From Cynocephalus volans (Eukaryota; Chordata; Mammalia; Dermoptera; Cynocephalidae), in assembly GCF_027409185.1 (NCBI RefSeq), contig NC_084467.1:80794501-80858500 (forward strand): a stretch of 64,000 nucleotides of DNA. The letters are read 5' to 3'. The notes under the pieces were generated by a model, which was given only the letters and a program-made list of their open reading frames with translations, was not told the DNA's origin and searched no databases. The position numbers and the translations under genes are program-made. Below, in pieces: positions 53,642-64,000 of the stretch; the first letter of the stretch is position 1; each line of letters opens with the position of its first letter.

Positions 53642-56068
53642 TGTATTAGTCTATTTCTGTTGCTTATAACAAAATACAGGGAACTGAGTGATTATAAGAA
53701 AATGAAATTTATTGCTTACAGTTTCAGAGGCTAAGAAGTCCAAAGTCCAGGGAACACATCTGGTGAGGGCTTTCTTTGATGGTGACTTCAGTGACGTCAG
53801 GGTATCACATTGTGAAAATGGTGGAGCAGAGGACAGACTCTCCTCTCTCTTCTTTTAAAGCCCTCAGAAACACGCCCGCTGACCACCATTTTTAATCACT
53901 ATGGCATGGTCCTCCAATCTAATCACCTCTTCAAGCCCCCACCTTTCAATTACCATAATAGGAAATTGAATTACCATAATCACCCTCTTAACAGCCATAG
54001 TGGGGGCCAAGTTTCTAATACATAAAACTTGTGGGACACAATTCAAGCTTCAATGAGTTTGGGGGGGACATAATTCAATCCACTACATTCCACCCCTAGC
54101 CCCCCAAAACTCATGTCTTTTCACACGCAAACATATTCATTTCATCCCCAAAGTCTTAACTTGTTTCAACTCCAAAGTCCAAAATTCAAAGTCCCATCTC
54201 TGAAATCAAAACAAGTTATCTACTGCCAAGATACAATGAAGAGACAGGCATGGGGTATATATTCCCATTCCAAAAGAGAGAAATAGGCCAAAAGAAAGGT
54301 GTAACAGGTCCTAAGTAAGTCCAAAACCCAGCAGGGCAGGCATCAAATCTCGTGTGGGTGTTGAGTCCCCAAGCCCTTGGGAAACTCTGCTCCTGTGGCT
54401 TCCCTGGTCTCAGATAACACTTCAGCTCTCCCAGCCTGATGTTCCACTAGGAGCTCCACAGGTCTGGGGTCTCCATGGCAGTCCCGCTCTCATGGCTCCA
54501 CTAGGCACGGTGATGATGGGGTTTCTCTGCTTCAACTCTGACCCCATGTTTCTGTGTGGCATTGCCCTAGCAAAGGCTGTCTGTGGTGACTCTGCCCCTG
54601 TGACAGATCTCTTCCTGGGCTCCCAGACTTTTCCATTCATCCTTTGAAATCAGGGTGGAGGCTCCCAAGCCTCCACAGTTCTGGTATTTTGCCAGCCTGA
54701 AGACAACACCACATGGATGCTGCCAAAGCTTCCAGGTTTTCTCTTCCAAAGCTGCAGGTCCAGCCACACCTGAGGCCAATTTAGCCATGGCTGGAACAGC
54801 CAAAGCAGCTGGGGTGCTGGTGCTGGAAGCAGCTTCCCAAGGTGGCACTGGGGCAGTGAGCCTGTGGAGTGCACCTCAGGCCTGTCCCCCAAGACCATTC
54901 TGTCTCCCTAGGTCTTTGAGCCTGAAATGGATGGTTGGCCCCAGAGGCTTCTGCAATGCCTTCAGGGCCTTTTCCCCCTTCTCTTGATAATCCCTTTCTT
55001 TTGTACTAATCTTAGCACCACTGCATTTTTTTTTTTTTCTGAAAATGCTCTCTGTTTCTCTACCAGATGGCCGGCTGCAAATTTTCCAAATCTTTACCCT
55101 CTCCTTCCCTTTCAAATTCTGGCTTTATGTCATGCCTTTGCCACCATAACTCAGAGTAGGCTGTTAGGAGTAGCCGTGCAGCTTCCTGAATGTTCTGCCA
55201 CTTACGAATTTCTTCCACCAAATATTCTGGTTCACAATTCTTATCAGCACTGCACTCTACCGAGTGAGCCACGGGCCGGCCCTGGTTCACAATTCTTATG
55301 TTCCACCTTCCACAAAGTCCTAGGCCATGAACTCAATGCAACCAAGTTCCTTGCCAGTTCACAGCAGCAGTGATCTTTGCTGCAGTTTCCAAAAAGCTCC
55401 TTATTGCTCTCAGAATGACCTTCACAGTCCATATTTCTATCATCATTCTGGTCACCATCATTTAACCAATCTCTAAAACATTCCAAACTTTCCCGGATTT
55501 CTTGTCTTCTTCTGAGTCCTCCAAACTCCTCCAACCTTTGCCTAACACCCAGTTCCAAAGCTGTTTCCACATTTTCAAGTATTTTTTATAAGCAACACCC
55601 CACTTCTCTGGTACCAATTTTCTGTATTAGTCCATTTCTGTTACTTATAACAAAATACGTGGAACCAGGTGATTTATAAGAAAATGAAATTTATTGCTTA
55701 CAGTTTCAGGGCTAAGGAGTCAAAGTCCAGGGAACACATCTGGTGAAGGCTTTCTTTGGTGGTGACTTTAGTAATGTCAGGGTATCACATTGTGAAAATG
55801 CAAAAGCAGAGAGACAGACTCTCCTCTTCCTTAAAGCCCTCAGAAACATGCACCCTGACCACCATTTTTAATCCATTCACTATGGCATGGTCCTAAAATC
55901 TAATCATCTCTTCAAGGCTCCACATTTCAATTACTATAATAGGAAACTTAATTACCATAATTACTCTCTCAACAGTCATAGTGGGGACCAAGTTTCTAAC
56001 ACATAAAACTTGTGGGACACAATTCAAGCTTCAGAGAGTTTTGGGGGGACATAAATCAATCCACTACA
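53642..56068 (-). mobile_element. Complete MaLR element (LTR - non-coding interior - LTR), minus strand
   Basis: Two similar LTRs (53642-54087 and 55623-56068), both starting 'tgtattagt' and ending 'ccactaca', flank a 1.5-kb interior whose order matches the reverse complement of the MST/THE1 interior ('ccacccctagccccccaaaa', 'gatacaatgaagagacaggc', 'ggtaccaattttctg'). The whole is bracketed by the 5-bp duplication TTTAT (53637-53641 and 56069-56073), as in ERVL/MaLR. The interior has no gag/pol-like ORF, as usual for these non-autonomous elements. Many differences between the LTRs show it is old. Confidence 0.9.
55245..55281 (-). mobile_element. Tailless fragment of a tRNA-derived SINE with target duplication
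   Basis: Only the first ~37-41 bases of the SINE (minus strand: ggccggcccgtggctcac through gtgcagtgctgataa) are present, with no A-tail. It is flanked by perfect 18-bp CTGGTTCACAATTCTTAT at 55227-55244 and 55282-55299. The break falls in the anticodon loop. Inserted in the MaLR interior. Confidence 0.85.
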
Positions 56069-56073
56069 TTTAT

Positions 56074-56102
56074 TTATCTATCTATCTATCTATCTATCTA
56101 TT
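56074..56102 (+). repeat. (TATC)n microsatellite
   Basis: About six TATC units immediately after the MaLR target duplication. The following 'tttttggtggctggtgg' resembles the 3' end of an antisense tRNA-Ile SINE, otherwise lost. Confidence 0.9.
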
Positions 56103-56109
56103 TTTGGTG

Positions 56110-56930
56110 GCTGGTGGAACACTATTTTTTTAAAACTGACATCTTGCCACATTAACCAAGAGATGATGTGGAGATTCTCATAAACATCATAAATATCATA
56201 CTTATATATATATACATATAATTGTTAAACACTGCAAACTTTACGTTCATTAAATTACTCACCTTAATTCTCCAGCTTAATTGGTAAGAGATTTAGAAAA
56301 AGTATCAAAATGTCCTTTTGCCCCATTCAATGCAACAAGAACTGAACACTATACTTTTACGTGCACTAGAATCTAAGCTCCAAAGAGCAGAATAAGGACC
56401 TGGTACATTGTAAGCACTCAAATACCTGCTTAAAAAATAAATAATATATCTGAAACACTACTAGGCAACATTGGGGGAATGTAACGGAAAGATGACATGG
56501 TAAAATGAAACTTTCCTTGAAGGAAGTTAATTTAACATGAAACTTTCCCTTAAAGAAGTTAATGTAACTTAGTTTAGCATGAAACTTTCCTTTAAGAAAG
56601 TTAATAGAATGCAGTTAAACAAGGGTTCAAGAGTAGTAATGAACATTACAAGTAAGAGTTACAAAATGGAGAACAATACCAGCTCAAGGGAATACTGCTC
56701 ATTCTCAGGGTGTTCTCCTTGGATGTGGGAGACAAGTAACTGCCAAATCACAGCACCTTAGAGACTACACTGAGCTCCCAAATAATCCATAAACTGATGA
56801 AAGGACCATTTCCCTCACTACCATAATTCTGATAGTGACAGAAGAAAGTGGAATGTCCCTAAGAACACTCATTATTATTGTATCATAGCAACTTTTATTT
56901 GCAATAAAAACCCAATCCTTTACATACATT
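56110..56930 (+). other. Intergenic, nothing recognised
   Basis: Contains a short local repetition of 'atgaaactttcctt...gaagttaa' three times at 56505-56602 (about 40-bp spacing), otherwise no recognised feature. Confidence 0.5.
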
Positions 56931-57095
56931 AAACTGGCACCTCATAACAAAATTGCAAGGTAGGGAGTATCACCAACTTATACATGTGAAAATGAGGTTA
57001 AAGAGTAACTTTGCCAACTCCCACAGTGTAATTATTGGAACTGGGATCTGAGCTTGATCCATCTGGTTATAAAGCCAATGATCTTTCCACAAACA
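56931..57095 (+). repeat. MIR SINE
   Basis: Shows 'gaaaatgaggttaaagag', 'ttgccaactcccacagtgta' and 'ggaactgggatctgagc', ending 'gccaatgatctttccac', in MIR order. Confidence 0.7.
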
Positions 57096-58123
57096 TCACA
57101 TTCAGTTTATTAGGGTTTGGTATCCACGCAGCTGTTTTAGCAGTAACTTGGTGTGCTTCAAAGGTTGGAAACATTTCTCAGAAAACTACAATTTGACTTT
57201 TAATTCTAGGAAAATGAATTCAAATTAGCAATTAGCAAACACAGGAATACTCTGTATAGCGTTGTCAGAGTCGCAAATACTACAGGGAAAGCCTGGTTCA
57301 CACCAACTTTGATTGTTCGTTCCTCTTGATCACATCCAAAGAGCAGCAATGAGAGAAGGATCAGGACTTGCTGGCTGTGTGTTGACACAATGAAGTAAAC
57401 CTGACTTATCTTAATGAAAAATTGTTAGTAACAAAGGTGATTTTAAGGTTGGTGGTGGCTGTTACTTAGTCAGTTTGGAATGCTGACTGGTTCATGTGGA
57501 CTAATGTTAAGAATATGAATCAAATATGCCATGTATGATTCTGGCCTATTATAATGAACGTTCTCTAATCTTCAGTGGATGTGGAAATGTGCTCATAACA
57601 GACAGAAAGTTTCAAGGACGCCATCAGTTAAACCTTTTAGGTTAAAGAGATGGTCCTGTTTCTGCAGAAATGAATTTGTAGGGAGAGTGAATGCATTTGA
57701 CTTACCAGCTGCCAAAGCAGCTCACAGTATGTGAACGTTACCAGTGATAGCACTTAAATTAAAAAGTTGTAATTACTATTTATCTATTCAAATCAATATA
57801 TCACCATAGGTATACAACATATACATAATATAAACATCATAAATTGTTATGTGAAAATGATTTATTAAGCCTATATGTCGAAAGCAAGATGTTTGCAAAA
57901 ATAGAAAAAGATTTTGTTGATATGATTCTAATCCTCCTGTTACATCATTTACCATCTTTGATTTTTCTCATGTTAAAGAGAATACATCATTTCCTTCTAA
58001 CCCACAATTGCCTCTAAGAGTTCTAATTTTATGCAAACAGAAAGAGCACTTGCATGTGGGGAAGGGGTGCAGGCTGGAGGCCTCTGCAGATATAGGCTAC
58101 CCACCTCCTGAGAAATTGGCTTC
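57096..58123 (+). other. Intergenic, upstream of the LPCAT2-like retrocopy; nothing recognised
   Basis: No repeat or gene assigned. Sequence just upstream of 58124 (58040-58123) is locally GC-richer and could be former 5' UTR of the retrocopy. Confidence 0.45.
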
Positions 58124-59625
58124 ATGGCTGGGCAGTCCATTGACTCCAACGTGGAGGTGTGGGAGTCCAAGGTCGAACAGGAGGTAATCAAGTCCTTATA
58201 CGCTCCGGCGGTGGCCAACCCCTTTGTGCAGCAGACGCTCATTACCACCTGGCGCTGGGCCCGCATTATCCTCATGGGGACTGTGCTGGTGCCGGTGTGG
58301 GTGTCCTGCATCGCATTCCTCTTTTTTTATCTGGCTGGTGGCCACGCTTTCCATCACTGGTCCTGCGGCTCAACTAGCCAAGCCTTCCAGCAGTTGGGGA
58401 AGGAAACTGGTGACACCAGCCCTCAAGTTCTTGTTTCAGGTGGCGCTTTTTCACTGGGCTCGTGGTTAAAGTGAAAGGGAAAAAGGCAACCCTAGACGAG
58501 GCCCCTATCCTCGTGACAGGGCCGCACTCCACTTTCTTTGATGCAGTCGCCTGCATGGTGGTGGGGTTACGCTCAGTGGTCTCTGCAAGTTAAAACGTGT
58601 GGCTACCGGTGGCTGGGAAGTTCCTACTGTCAACACAGCCGGTGCTTGTGACCCGAGAAGACCCCGATTCCAGAAAGAATACCTGGAATGAGATTCTGAA
58701 GTGAGTGACATCCAGGAGCAAGTGGCCACAGATTCTGATTAGGGGCCTTCCTTCCAGGTGTTCCTGTGCAGCCAGTGCTGCTCAGTTACCCAAACACCCT
58801 GGACATGGTGGCCTGGACCTGGCAGGGGTTTGCAGCCTTCCAGGCCTGTATGTTGACCCTGAGTCAGCCCTTCACCGGGGTGGAAGTTGAATTTATGCCT
58901 GTTTATATCCCAAATGATGAAGAAAAAAAAGACCCCCTCTTTTTTGCCAATACAGTTCGCATCAACATGGCAAATGCTCTGGGAGTCCCTGTGACAGACC
59001 ACACTTACGAAAGCTGCAGACTGATGATTTCTGCAGGTAATCTTCAACTACCCATGGAAGCTGGTTTGGTGGAATTTACAAAAATTAGCCAGAAATTAAA
59101 ATTAGATTGGGATAATGTTCATAAGCATTTGGATGAATATGCTGCAATTGCAGTTGCTGCAATTGCAGTTGCCTTCCCTTGCAGGGAAAATAGGAATTGA
59201 AGAGTTTTCAAGTTATCTAAAACTCCCACTTTCAGAGCCCTTGAGACAACTTTTCACCCTGTTTGACAGGAATAGTGATGGCAGCATAGACTTCAGAGAG
59301 TACGTGATAGGTCTGACTGTCCTTTGCAATCCAACCAATACTGAAAAGATTCTGCAAAAGTCCTTTAAGCTTTTTGATCTTGATGAGGATGGTTACATAG
59401 CAGAAAAAGAGTTTGCTGACTATTCTTCGGGCAGCTTTTGGAGTGCCAGATCTTGATGTTTCCAGACTCTTTCAGGAAATAGCTGGACAGAACTCATTAC
59501 ACATTTCATACAAAAGCTTTAAGAAATTTGCCCTGAAGCACCCAGAATATTCCAAGTTATTTAATTCATACGTAGACCTCCAGGCAGCCTATATATACTC
59601 ATTCCCACAATTAGAACAGTTTTAA
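58124..59625 (+). pseudogene. LPCAT2B: Disabled LPCAT2-like retrocopy (LPCAT2B-type)
   Basis: Intronless copy of a lysophosphatidylcholine acyltransferase 2-type gene, normally an ER/lipid-droplet enzyme acylating lysophospholipids. Recognisable in order: 'VANPFVQQT', a hydrophobic membrane segment, the acyltransferase HX4D motif HSTFFD (58525-58542), 'QPVLVTREDPDSRKNT', 'GVPVQPVLLSYPNTLD', 'EVEFMPVYIPNDEEK', and two EF-hand loops, DRNSDGSIDFRE (59265-59300) and DLDEDGYIAEKE (59376-59411). Breaks: frameshifts near 58345, 58465, 59190 and 59419; in-frame stops at 58591-58593 and 58702-58704; and a deletion near 58743 removing the block with the PEGT motif. So the product cannot be made. Position downstream of EPHX4 on the same strand fits mouse Lpcat2b / human LPCAT2BP, from memory. 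Confidence 0.88.
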
Positions 59626-59701
59626 CTACTATATTCAAATGTTAATCATCAGTCCTGAAAATGTCGAAAATACCTTCTGGGTAGAAACTAACTATGACTG
59701 A

Positions 59702-59707
59702 AATAAA
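59702..59707 (+). terminator. Candidate polyA signal of the LPCAT2-like retrocopy
   Basis: AATAAA lies 76 bp after the retrocopy's terminal stop codon (59623-59625). Plausible remnant of the former gene's polyA site; no A-tail is evident, as expected for an old copy. Confidence 0.4.
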
Positions 59708-60049
59708 AATTATAATTTGAGGAAAAACTCAATAGTTTTTACTGTAGGTGGCATAGGTGGCATGGACACTTAATTATGATATTTTAAATGTGCTTGAGGA
59801 ATATCTCAGTTGGACTTTATAATACCTATTTTTCTTCTTTTTTAAGGTAATGTTTGTTTCAATGTGACCTAAATGCAGAAGATCAAGTGATCTAGTCATA
59901 AACCTTGTTCATCCAGCAGGGTTCTAGCTAATGCCTGTAATTTCGTTTAGTGTCAAAGTAAGGTCAGAAGAATGTTATAGCTCATTACCTCCCCCTCACT
60001 TTTACAGAAGAAATATCTCATTAAAAGCTTTACTGGCAGTTAATAAATA

Positions 60050-60520
60050 CAGACACTCCTTGACTTACAATGGATTTACATCCCATCCCATTGTAAATTG
60101 AAAATATCATTAAGTAGAAAATGCATTTAATACTCCTAACCTACCAAACATCGAAGCTTAGCCTAGCTTACTTTAAACATGTTCAGAACATTTTCAGTAA
60201 AGTATTCAATAATTACATGAGATATTCAACACTTTATTATAAAGTAGGCTTTATGTTAGACGACTTGGCCCAGCATCACAAGGGAGTATCATACCACATA
60301 TCGATAGCTGGGGTTAAGATCAAAATTCAAAACTAGAAGTACATCACTTGGGAGAGCACGATGCTGGTAACATGAAGGTCATGGCTTCAGATCCCTGTAC
60401 TGGCCAGCCACCAAAAAATACCCACAAAAAAAAAGTACGGTTTCTACTGAATTCCTATCACTTTTGCATCATCCTAGTTAAAAAATAATTGTTGAACCAT
60501 TGCAAGTCAGGGACCATCTG
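60050..60520. mobile_element. Tigger-like MITE interrupted by a tRNA-Ile SINE
   Basis: Inverted ends 'cagacactccttgacttac' and 'gcaagtcagggaccatctg', flanked by TA. The interior ('taacctaccaaacatcgaag', 'gtacggtttctactgaattc') is non-coding apart from a meaningless 71-codon frame. A degraded SINE lies at about 60336-60430. Confidence 0.85.
60336..60430 (+). mobile_element. Monomeric tRNA-Ile-derived SINE fragment
   Basis: Carries 'catcacttgggagagcacga', 'atgctggtaacatgaaggtc', 'cttcagatccctgtactggc' and a 'cagccaccaaaaaa' tail. 5' end slightly truncated. Confidence 0.75.
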
Positions 60521-61915
60521 TATGTTAGAATACCATTTGTATTCCCTCCAAAAAAAGATCTAGAAAAATATCTCTTTTCTCTTTCATAAAGTAGTCCAAA
60601 TTTTATTTGTCAAGACAAAATAAAAATAAACATCAGGAAGATTTAGTATTGGGAATACCATTGAAACTGTTATACATGGTATGCTGCCCCACTGCCCCCA
60701 ACCCTTTTTTAAATATGAAAGTGGTTATTTAGAATAAGAAAAGAAATTACAACTGATTACCATTTCTGGAAAGCTGAGCAATATCATAACATAGGTTAAA
60801 AATACAGGAACTCTGACAAATTTTATTTTGTATGGTTCTCATCAAAACACACAAAAATTTTGTTTTTAATTGCATGTTCTGTATTACTAAGAATATTCCT
60901 TTCGTTCTGACTAGGCACCAGTGAGAACTGAAGCCTCTGCTTATTTACTCATATATTTCCAATATCTGTTGTTATAAGACATTTTCACATAGTGATGTGA
61001 CCTTGGGCCCTATCCCTTCATGTCACCATGCAGGATGAATCAGCAAAATATTCCTTGAAACCATTCCTACACCAGGACAGGGAGCAAAAACCTATCTAGC
61101 AATGGAAGTGAATGTGAACCAATAAATATGCCTCACTAACACAAATTACTGTATCCCCAACTTAGTTTCATCATGGCTGAATCCTAGAAATACCTGCAGC
61201 CACTCAGTACCACCAGATATGAAGCAACATTTGACCAAAGACACAGAATCTTGACCTACTGAGGTCAAAATCTTTTACTTTCTCAAACTTTAAAAAAACA
61301 TACCCAAGTAAATACATCTCTAGATACTCTACTAGAGTCTTGGAAGTGGCTGTGGAAGTGGGGCTCCTGAAGCTTAATCTTTGTTAGCTTCCTGATACTT
61401 TGAGAGAGTAGAAAAAAGAAGAGATGAGTGGGAAAAATGTAAGGCAATGGGGGAGGCAAGAAAACGGAAAGAAAAAAATTAAATTTTCTTTCAATATCAT
61501 TTCCACAGTTCTGCCCTAAGAAAAGGAGGTGGATAAGTGATATTTCACAATTCCCATCCAGCTTGATATTCCCCACAATAATAAATGCATATATATGTAA
61601 TTCAAATACAATAATTTTTTAAATGTACTGAAAATTATTCATTTAGATAAGAATTTTCACTTAAAAATAGTTACCAAGGTATATTTCATCTTTAAAACAA
61701 TGATACTATTACTCAAACATTTGCAGACCTCCTTTGAAATTGTTTCTCATTAGATAGTGAGCTATACAAAAAATCAGGATCATTACTATACCTTTTAACC
61801 CCAAAATGTTTAACATAACTTTGTTTAAACCATCTTTAACACAAAACATTTTTAAAAATCCTTTTATTGTAAAATTAATACAGATACAGAAAACCACACT
61901 AAACAAATTTGTAGC
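60521..61915 (+). other. Intergenic, nothing recognised
   Basis: AT-rich sequence without a gene, RNA or confidently assigned repeat. ORFs are short and featureless. Confidence 0.5.
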
Positions 61916-62215
61916 CAGTAATTATTATTGTGTATTATAAATATAATCTCTATTAATATTCTAAATAGAATCTGTTTGAAGATGAATACAGTCACAACCA
62001 ACACTCAGATCAAGAAATAAAACTTGTTCAACCATTCTGCAAGCCCCTCTATGCCCCCAATTATAGTTACATTATAGTTTCAAACTCCCCTTTCCTCCCA
62101 AAATTAAATGGCATTCCTGACTTTTATAGTTTCACTTCCTGTATGTTTTCACTTTTTTTATCATCCAAATGTGTATACTTTTTTATGCGTCTACTTCACT
62201 AGGCCATGGCACCTA
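61916..62215. repeat. Old L1-related fragment
   Basis: 'ctcagatcaagaaataaaac' and 'accattctgcaagcccctct' are phrases I associate with the 3' regions of old L1 copies. Low confidence in subfamily. Confidence 0.4.
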
Positions 62216-62217
62216 GA

Positions 62218-62740
62218 TATTTGGTCAAGCAAACATTACTCTAGATGTTTCTGTGAAGGTATGTTTTAGATGAGATTAACATTTTAATCAGTAGACTTTG
62301 AGTAAAGCAGATTGCCCTCCGTAATGTGGGTAGGCCTCATCCAATCAGTTAAGGTCTTAATAAAAAAAAGTCTGACGTCCGCAGAAGAAGAGGGAATTCT
62401 ACAAGCAGACTGCCTTTGGACTTAAAGTGTACCTCTTACCTGGGTCTCCAGCCTGCCAGCTTACCCTGCAGATTTGTAGTTGAGAAGACTTCACAATTAC
62501 ATGAGCCAATTCCTTAAAATAAACCTCTCTCTCTCTCCCTATACACACACACACATATATACATGCATAGATGTATATATATGTGTGAGTGTATGTATAT
62601 ATGAGGGTACTTTAAAAAGTTCATGGAAGGATTTTAATTGTCCTCTAATTTTATTTTTTCATGAATTTTTTGAAGTACCCTTGTATATCCTATTGGTTCT
62701 GTTTCTCTGGAAAACTTTCGACAAATACAGATACTATCCC
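62218..62740 (+). repeat. LTR-like interspersed repeat, family uncertain
   Basis: Blocks 'gtttctgtgaaggtatgttt', 'gcagattgccctccgtaatg', 'gggtctccagcctgccagct', 'tgagccaattccttaaaata' and 'attggttctgtttctctgga' form a familiar repeat ending. Split by the mariner-like MITE at 62602-62683. No coding content. Confidence 0.55.
62602..62683. mobile_element. Mariner-like MITE
   Basis: About 82 bp with ~24-bp inverted ends: 'gagggtactttaaaaagttc' against 'gaattttttgaagtaccctt'. Flanked by TA-rich sequence as expected for Tc1/mariner. Non-autonomous. Confidence 0.8.
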
Positions 62741-62759
62741 TAGACACCATAGTACGTTC

Positions 62760-63200
62760 TTGATCATTTTTGACATTTGATTTTTTAAAGTCTTTTTAAA
62801 TCTACAGGTTTTCCCTCTACCCCTATATTTTGCTTACAATTTATCTATTGCAAAACCTAGGTTGTTTGATCTGCATTTTGCCAACATCATATTTATGGTA
62901 CAAATTAGCATATCTTTCTGTCCTCTGTATTTTCTGCAGATTGGAATTCAGAGGCTTAATTAGATTCAGGTTTGATCTCTGGCAAGACCATACATGTGGT
63001 ATGTTTTTCATTGGAAACATAATAGACTGATTTTCTCTTTTTTTGTGATGTTTGCAGCTGTTAATGCTTATTGCCTAGATCTATTAATAATTGAGGTCTG
63101 CAAAGTGGTAATATTCTGATTCTGTCACTTCTTTTTCACTTATTAGCTGGAACACTTTATAATAAAGAGATATTTTCACTCAATATTATTTCATTACCCA
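62760..63200 (-). repeat. Old L1-related 3' region, antisense
   Basis: Shares phrase order with 39190-40860: 'ggcttaattagattcaggt', then 'tattagctggaacactttat'. Diverged, no coding content. Confidence 0.45.
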
Positions 63201-63504
63201 ATGATACAATTCCTACTGAAAAGACAGGATGAATGCTTGATTTTTTAATGGCTGTGTATTTTTCAATAAGACAGCAGTAAGAAATCAAAATCACAACCTG
63301 AAATCACACAAGAAGACCTTCAGTGATCATCACCACCGTCACCATAGCCAGTGGAGCTAGTAAAACTTAACTGCTAGGAGGAAACACGTGCTAATTTAGC
63401 AAAATGGCATTACTTATTTGAATGGAAGACAATGTAGGGGAAAAGGTAAAACTCTGAGGGGTAACTTTCAAAAATGCTTTGTGGAGATAAATCATAAGCT
63501 AATA

Positions 63505-63625
63505 ATATAGACTGTGGCAGGATTTTACATGGATTATCTCATTTAGTCTTCCCAATCACTACATGAGATACTCTTGTCTCCATACAGGAAAACTGAGGCT
63601 TAGAGAGCTCAGTAGATCAGCTCAA
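63505..63625 (+). repeat. MIR-like SINE
   Basis: Contains 'ttttacatggattatctcat', 'ttagtcttcccaatcac' and 'gaaaactgaggcttagagag', the central MIR order. Confidence 0.75.
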
Positions 63626-64000
63626 TAGACTACAGCTCACTGGACCAGTAGATTAGGTCATATGGATAATAAACAGCTTATATTGGATTTAACATCATAA
63701 TTTTAAATTCTGACATCAACCATTATTCACATGCAGGGAAGAGGAGTCTAAGTGAGGCTTGTGCAGAAATCTCAGCTTTTATCAGTTCTATTTATTGCTG
63801 TCAGCACTGAGAGGACATTGAACACATCAACAGTTGACCAACGCTAAGGAAAAAAAATCACTATGCCTTCACCCTTGGGCAGAGAGTATTCAGCAAAACA
63901 TTTTTTAAAAAGGCAATGTCTATACAGCCTCTACAAGAACAATTGAAACTGTGGTATTAGCACATGAATAGATGGCCTGAACAATGAAATAGAATAGATA

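Noticed and set aside
54296-55570. ORFs of 97-148 codons downstream of EPHX4
   Set aside because: All fall within the non-coding interior of the MaLR element.

Overview
The window is mammalian nuclear DNA: long introns with GT-AG exons, LINE-1, L2, MIR, MaLR LTRs, Tigger, hAT and mariner relics. The most telling repeat is an abundant SINE built from one or two tRNA-Ile(GAT)-like monomers, with box B-like GGTTCGGATCC or GGTTCAGATCC and a 'GATAACACCAAGG' anticodon arm. From memory this matches the CYN SINE family of colugos (flying lemurs, Dermoptera), so Galeopterus or Cynocephalus is my best guess. No database search was possible.

Bases 1-21,300 are almost entirely nested LINE-1. An old L1 (1,818-13,780) was split by a second L1-derived insertion (3,118-11,713, 12-bp target duplication). 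That insertion was split in turn by a young full-length L1 (3,936-10,692, 14-bp perfect target duplication) with intact ORF1 (326 aa) and ORF2 (1,276 aa) and visible catalytic residues. A decayed Tigger transposon carrying a solo MaLR LTR follows (13,784-15,580), then another old, nearly full-length but dead L1 (15,640-21,290).

Bases 21,540-53,440 hold one complete host gene on the plus strand, EPHX4 (epoxide hydrolase 4, an alpha/beta hydrolase). It has a CpG-island promoter and seven coding exons that join without a frame error into 362 codons, with nucleophile D169, acid D307, base H336 and lid Tyr281. Its introns carry the SINEs, MLT1 LTRs, L2/MIR, a hAT element and a long decayed L1 in the 11-kb intron 6.

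Bases 53,640-64,000 hold a complete non-coding MaLR element with both LTRs and a 5-bp target duplication. After it comes an intronless, disabled LPCAT2-like retrocopy (58,124-59,625), which I take to be the counterpart of mouse Lpcat2b / human LPCAT2BP next to EPHX4. The rest is a Tigger-like MITE, a mariner-like MITE and old L1/LTR debris.

I see no previously undescribed multi-gene system. The items most worth a second look are the intact L1, a tailless SINE fragment that breaks in the anticodon loop, a near-identical inverted pair of L2 pieces in intron 6, the decay of LPCAT2B, and a Cys replacing the usual Tyr after a core strand of EPHX4.
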